A stretch of DNA of 64,000 nucleotides from Neoarius graeffei (taxonomy: Eukaryota; Chordata; Actinopteri; Siluriformes; Ariidae): assembly GCF_027579695.1 (NCBI RefSeq), contig NC_083575.1, forward strand, positions 66,625,154-66,689,153, given 5' to 3'. Both the position numbers and the translations under genes were made by a program. The notes beneath the pieces are model-generated. The model did not search any database and was not told the origin of the DNA. It worked only from the letters and a program-made list of their open reading frames with translations. Shown piece by piece: positions 61,660 to 64,000 of this stretch (positions are counted from its first letter, which is position 1; each line of letters starts with the position of its first letter).

Positions 61660-62150
61660 TGCAACATATTAAAGTTAAATACAATCCACACATGAACAAT
61701 GGCAAAACATCTTGACTTAATTAATTATACAATAAAGATACCTATGAAAAAAGGTGATTTTTTTTCACACACAGTGTGATATCCGGACTTCATAATTCAT
61801 CACACCTGCTCCTGCTTAGCAACTTCTAGACTGTACAATCTGTTGCGCACATAGAAAAACTGACAGCTGATCTAAGCTGCGCTAATAGCGGCGCTGTGCA
61901 TACACGGAGCTACACATTTCACGTGTCCCGCGCCCAGAATCAGACTGTACCATTAGTAAAAAAGGGTGGAGGGGTGAAATGACAATATCATAAATAATTC
62001 AAGAAAAATGTTATAGCAAATCATAACCATGTATAATTTGCATATTTTAACAGATGAAATGAACTATTTTATTTCAAAAACTTACACAAGGCAATAGAGT
62101 GCTTCGAGGTTAGCGCGAACCCAGTGGCGGCCATATTGGAAGTCAAAGGT
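61660..62150. other. unassigned sequence before the THAP exon
   Basis: AT-rich; may be the 5' end of the THAP-bearing transposon. No motif recognised. Confidence 0.35.
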
Positions 62151-62187
62151 TGCTGTGTCAGTGCATTGTTGTTGTTCAGCGAAGCAA

Positions 62188-62404
62188 AAAGGGGTGCCGA
62201 ATACGTGTGTCATTGTTGGCTGTAGTAGCCAGGGGGAAAAGGGTGGCAAAAGCTTCCACAGACTCCCTAAAGTCGTGACTAACCAGGGAATTGCAGCACA
62301 GGAGAAAAGCGAGCGGAGGAGACGACAGTGGCTGGCTGCCATCAACCGATCAAATTTAGGACAACTTGACTGTATCCGGATTTGTTCTGATCACTTTGTG
62401 ACAG
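62188..62404 (+). pseudogene. THAP-domain first exon of a transposase
   Basis: VPNTCVIVGCSSQGEKGGKS, FHRLPKVVTNQGIAAQEKSE, RRRRQWLAAINRSNLG and RICSDHFVTG: C-x4-C, FHRLP, W and CSDHF, a complete C2CH THAP zinc finger. GTG stands where related proteins have the ATG before PNTC. Donor ACAG|GTAGGT at 62404 fits a THAP first exon. No downstream catalytic exon was recognised. Confidence 0.75.
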
Positions 62405-62699
62405 GTAGGTTAAATTGTCTTGAATTTCATAGTTACTAAAATAAATGTGATACAAACTATTATCTTTTCTATGTACTTTCAGCAATGATTAATGGATATA
62501 TTTGTCACATTAGGTAGCTTATGTCTACTGCAGTGCATTGTTGCACCAAATGGCATTTAAGATCTAGGCCTAGTAATGTTTATGTACACATGCTTTAGTT
62601 CACAAAATGGACTTGGTGAAACACTAGATAGTTCACAAGATTGATGTATGTCACATGCGGCAACAAGCTGGGGTCAGCTTTCCATTCCTTCTCACTAAC

Positions 62700-63060
62700 A
62701 GTGTATGGATCAATGACCAAATTTCAGAGGGAACTAAATTTCTGATTTTATGAAATCGAAAGGTCGTCTCGCTTTAATAGTGAATCTAACTGGAATAAAA
62801 GGCTTCAATTTGCTAGAAAGCATAAAGATTGGACTTTAGAGCAATGAAAAAAGGTCATATGGACTGATGAGTCCAGATTCAGCCTATTCCAGAGAGATGG
62901 GCATATCAAGGTAAGCAAGGAAGTGCATGAAGTGATAAACCCATCATGCACAGTCCAGTGTTATGGTGTTGCTTCAATTGGTAATGTTTAGGCCCAGCAA
63001 TATTTATGTGGCAATAAAATAAAGCCAGATGACTACCTGAATGTACTGAATGACCAGGTT
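62700..63060 (+). pseudogene. Tc1/mariner transposase fragment
   Basis: NWNKRLQFARKHKDW-like and WTDESRFSLFQRDGHIKV (first catalytic Asp) are readable around 62790-62910, with stops and lost DDE remainder. Confidence 0.7.
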
Positions 63061-63458
63061 ATCCCTAACAAAAAAGAAGTTTATTCAAGTGTGCTTCTAG
63101 TATACTTCTTTTAAACTAAAAATAAGAGTATGCTTTCAGTTTACTTTTTATTTACTTATAGAATAGAATAGAATGCCTTTATTGTCACTATACACATGTA
63201 CAATGAGATTAAAGCATCTCCAATAACAGTGCAAACAGCGTGTAGAGAGAGAGGAGAAAAAAAGGGGGGAGGGTGTAAGGGGGGTAAGGTGCACAGTCCT
63301 GAGGTGTATGTGTTGTGTTACACATTGTGGAGTGAGGTATTGCTCATTGCACATTATAAAGTATTGCATAGAGACAGTCACATTATAAAGTATTGCACAT
63401 TATAAATTATTGCACGAGAGAGTCGCATTATAAAATAAAATATTACACATTATGAAGT

Positions 63459-63598
63459 GCCCTGTGATGACCTGGTGACTTGTCCAGGGTGTACCCCACC
63501 TTTCGCCCATAGTCAGCTGGGATAGGCTCCAGCTTGCCTGCGACCCTGTAGAACAGGATAAAGCGGCTAGAAATAATGAGATGAGATGAGATGAGATG
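63459..63598 (+). repeat. SINE family 1, 5'-truncated
   Basis: 3' 140 bp of the family; TSD CATTATGAAGT (upstream of 63459 and at 63602). Confidence 0.9.
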
Positions 63599-63609
63599 AG
63601 ACATTATGA

Positions 63610-63770
63610 AGTATTGCAAGGTAAGGTAAGGTGCACAGACTTGAGGTGTATGTGCTGTGTGTAAGGTGCACAATCCTGAGGTGAATGTGTTGTGTGTAGG
63701 GTGCACAGTCCTGAGGTGTATGTGTTGTGTGTAAGGTGCACAGTCCTGAGGTGAATGTGTTGCATTTCAC
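63610..63770. repeat. tandem repeat of about 33 bp
   Basis: Three to four units of AAGGTGCACAGTCCTGAGGT plus GTATGTGTTGTGTGT, with alternation of TGTATG and TGAATG. Confidence 0.85.
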
Positions 63771-64000
63771 ATTATGGAGTGAGGTATTGCACATTATAAA
63801 AGTATTGCACAGAGAGAGTCATCTTATAAAGTACTGCACATTATAAATTATTGCACGAAGAGAGTCACATAGTAAAATAAATAGACTATAAAGTCAGAGC
63901 ATATCCGAGTTCAGGGCGGTTATGGCTTTTGGAAAGAAGCTGTTTTTTAATCTATTTGTCTTTGCCCTGATGCACCTGTAGCGCCTCCCTGAGGGCAACA

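Larger units (their letters stand above)
63160..64000 (-). mobile_element. 3' end of a CR1/L2-type LINE, running off the window
   Basis: On -: the ORF end RRYRCIRAKTNRLKNSFFPK then AITALNSDML-stop (TGA at 63896-63894) and a 3' UTR ending TCATTGTACATGTGTATAGT and CAATAAAGGCATTC(TATTC)n. The UTR contains a short tandem repeat and a SINE fragment. Confidence 0.8.

Noticed and set aside
56810..64000. Further 5' dna2 exons, especially the one with the last Fe-S cysteines
   Set aside because: No - strand frame with the expected C-x2-C motif and Ser-Arg junction was found; they must lie beyond the window.

Overview
The window is vertebrate nuclear DNA, almost certainly from a ray-finned (teleost) fish. 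The evidence is two conserved vertebrate genes with GT-AG introns and a dense load of fish-type transposable elements: a tRNA-derived SINE in about ten copies, L2-like and RTE-like LINEs, and Tc1, hAT, Harbinger, TTAA-target and ISL2EU-like DNA transposons. There are no bacterial operons, CRISPR arrays, rRNA genes or true tRNA genes. Exon calls come from reading frames, splice sites and phase checks against remembered human PBLD and DNA2. Repeat family names come from motifs, terminal repeats and target-site duplications (TSDs), not from database searches.

Host genes. (1) The last three coding exons of pbld (PhzF-like isomerase domain protein) lie on the + strand at 88-263, 15356-15418 and 24183-24295, separated by 15.1 and 8.8 kb introns full of repeats. 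(2) The C-terminal two thirds of dna2 (nuclease/helicase) lies on the - strand in twelve exons from 56800 down to 25428: the end of the nuclease-helicase linker, then the whole superfamily 1 helicase domain. The genes converge tail to tail with about 1.1 kb between stop codons. The 5' exons of both genes, including the DNA2 nuclease domain, are outside the window.

Main observation. The last dna2 exon is interrupted by a 925 bp CACTG-ended fold-back transposon (25601-26525) with a 2 bp TSD. It sits two or three bases inside the exon, between the native acceptor with its pyrimidine tract (26529-26575) and the rest of the coding sequence. The transposon end mimics an acceptor (poly-T, ACAG), but using it shifts the frame and removes helicase motif VI. 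Reading through from the native acceptor meets a stop after a few codons. Only a later AG, six bases inside the old exon, would keep the frame. All eleven upstream exons are intact and in phase.

Layout. 1-24182: pbld introns, with a TGCTAAC-rich minisatellite, a hAT element inside a palindromic element, an L2-like LINE (4964-10160) carrying a hAT and a solo LTR, an RTE-like LINE (10915-14150), a CR1/L2-like RT fragment, and a large TA-flanked transposon (15961-23878) loaded with other elements. 24296-25427: intergenic. 25428-56800: dna2, whose introns hold Tc1, mariner, Harbinger and THAP/P2X7-type fragments, a four-deep transposon nest (42841-47768), a hAT carrying a RecQ-fragment transposon (48911-51045), a tandem array and a 729 bp near-perfect palindrome. 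56810-64000: probably dna2 intron with transposase ORFs, SINEs, a THAP exon and the 3' end of a LINE running off the window.
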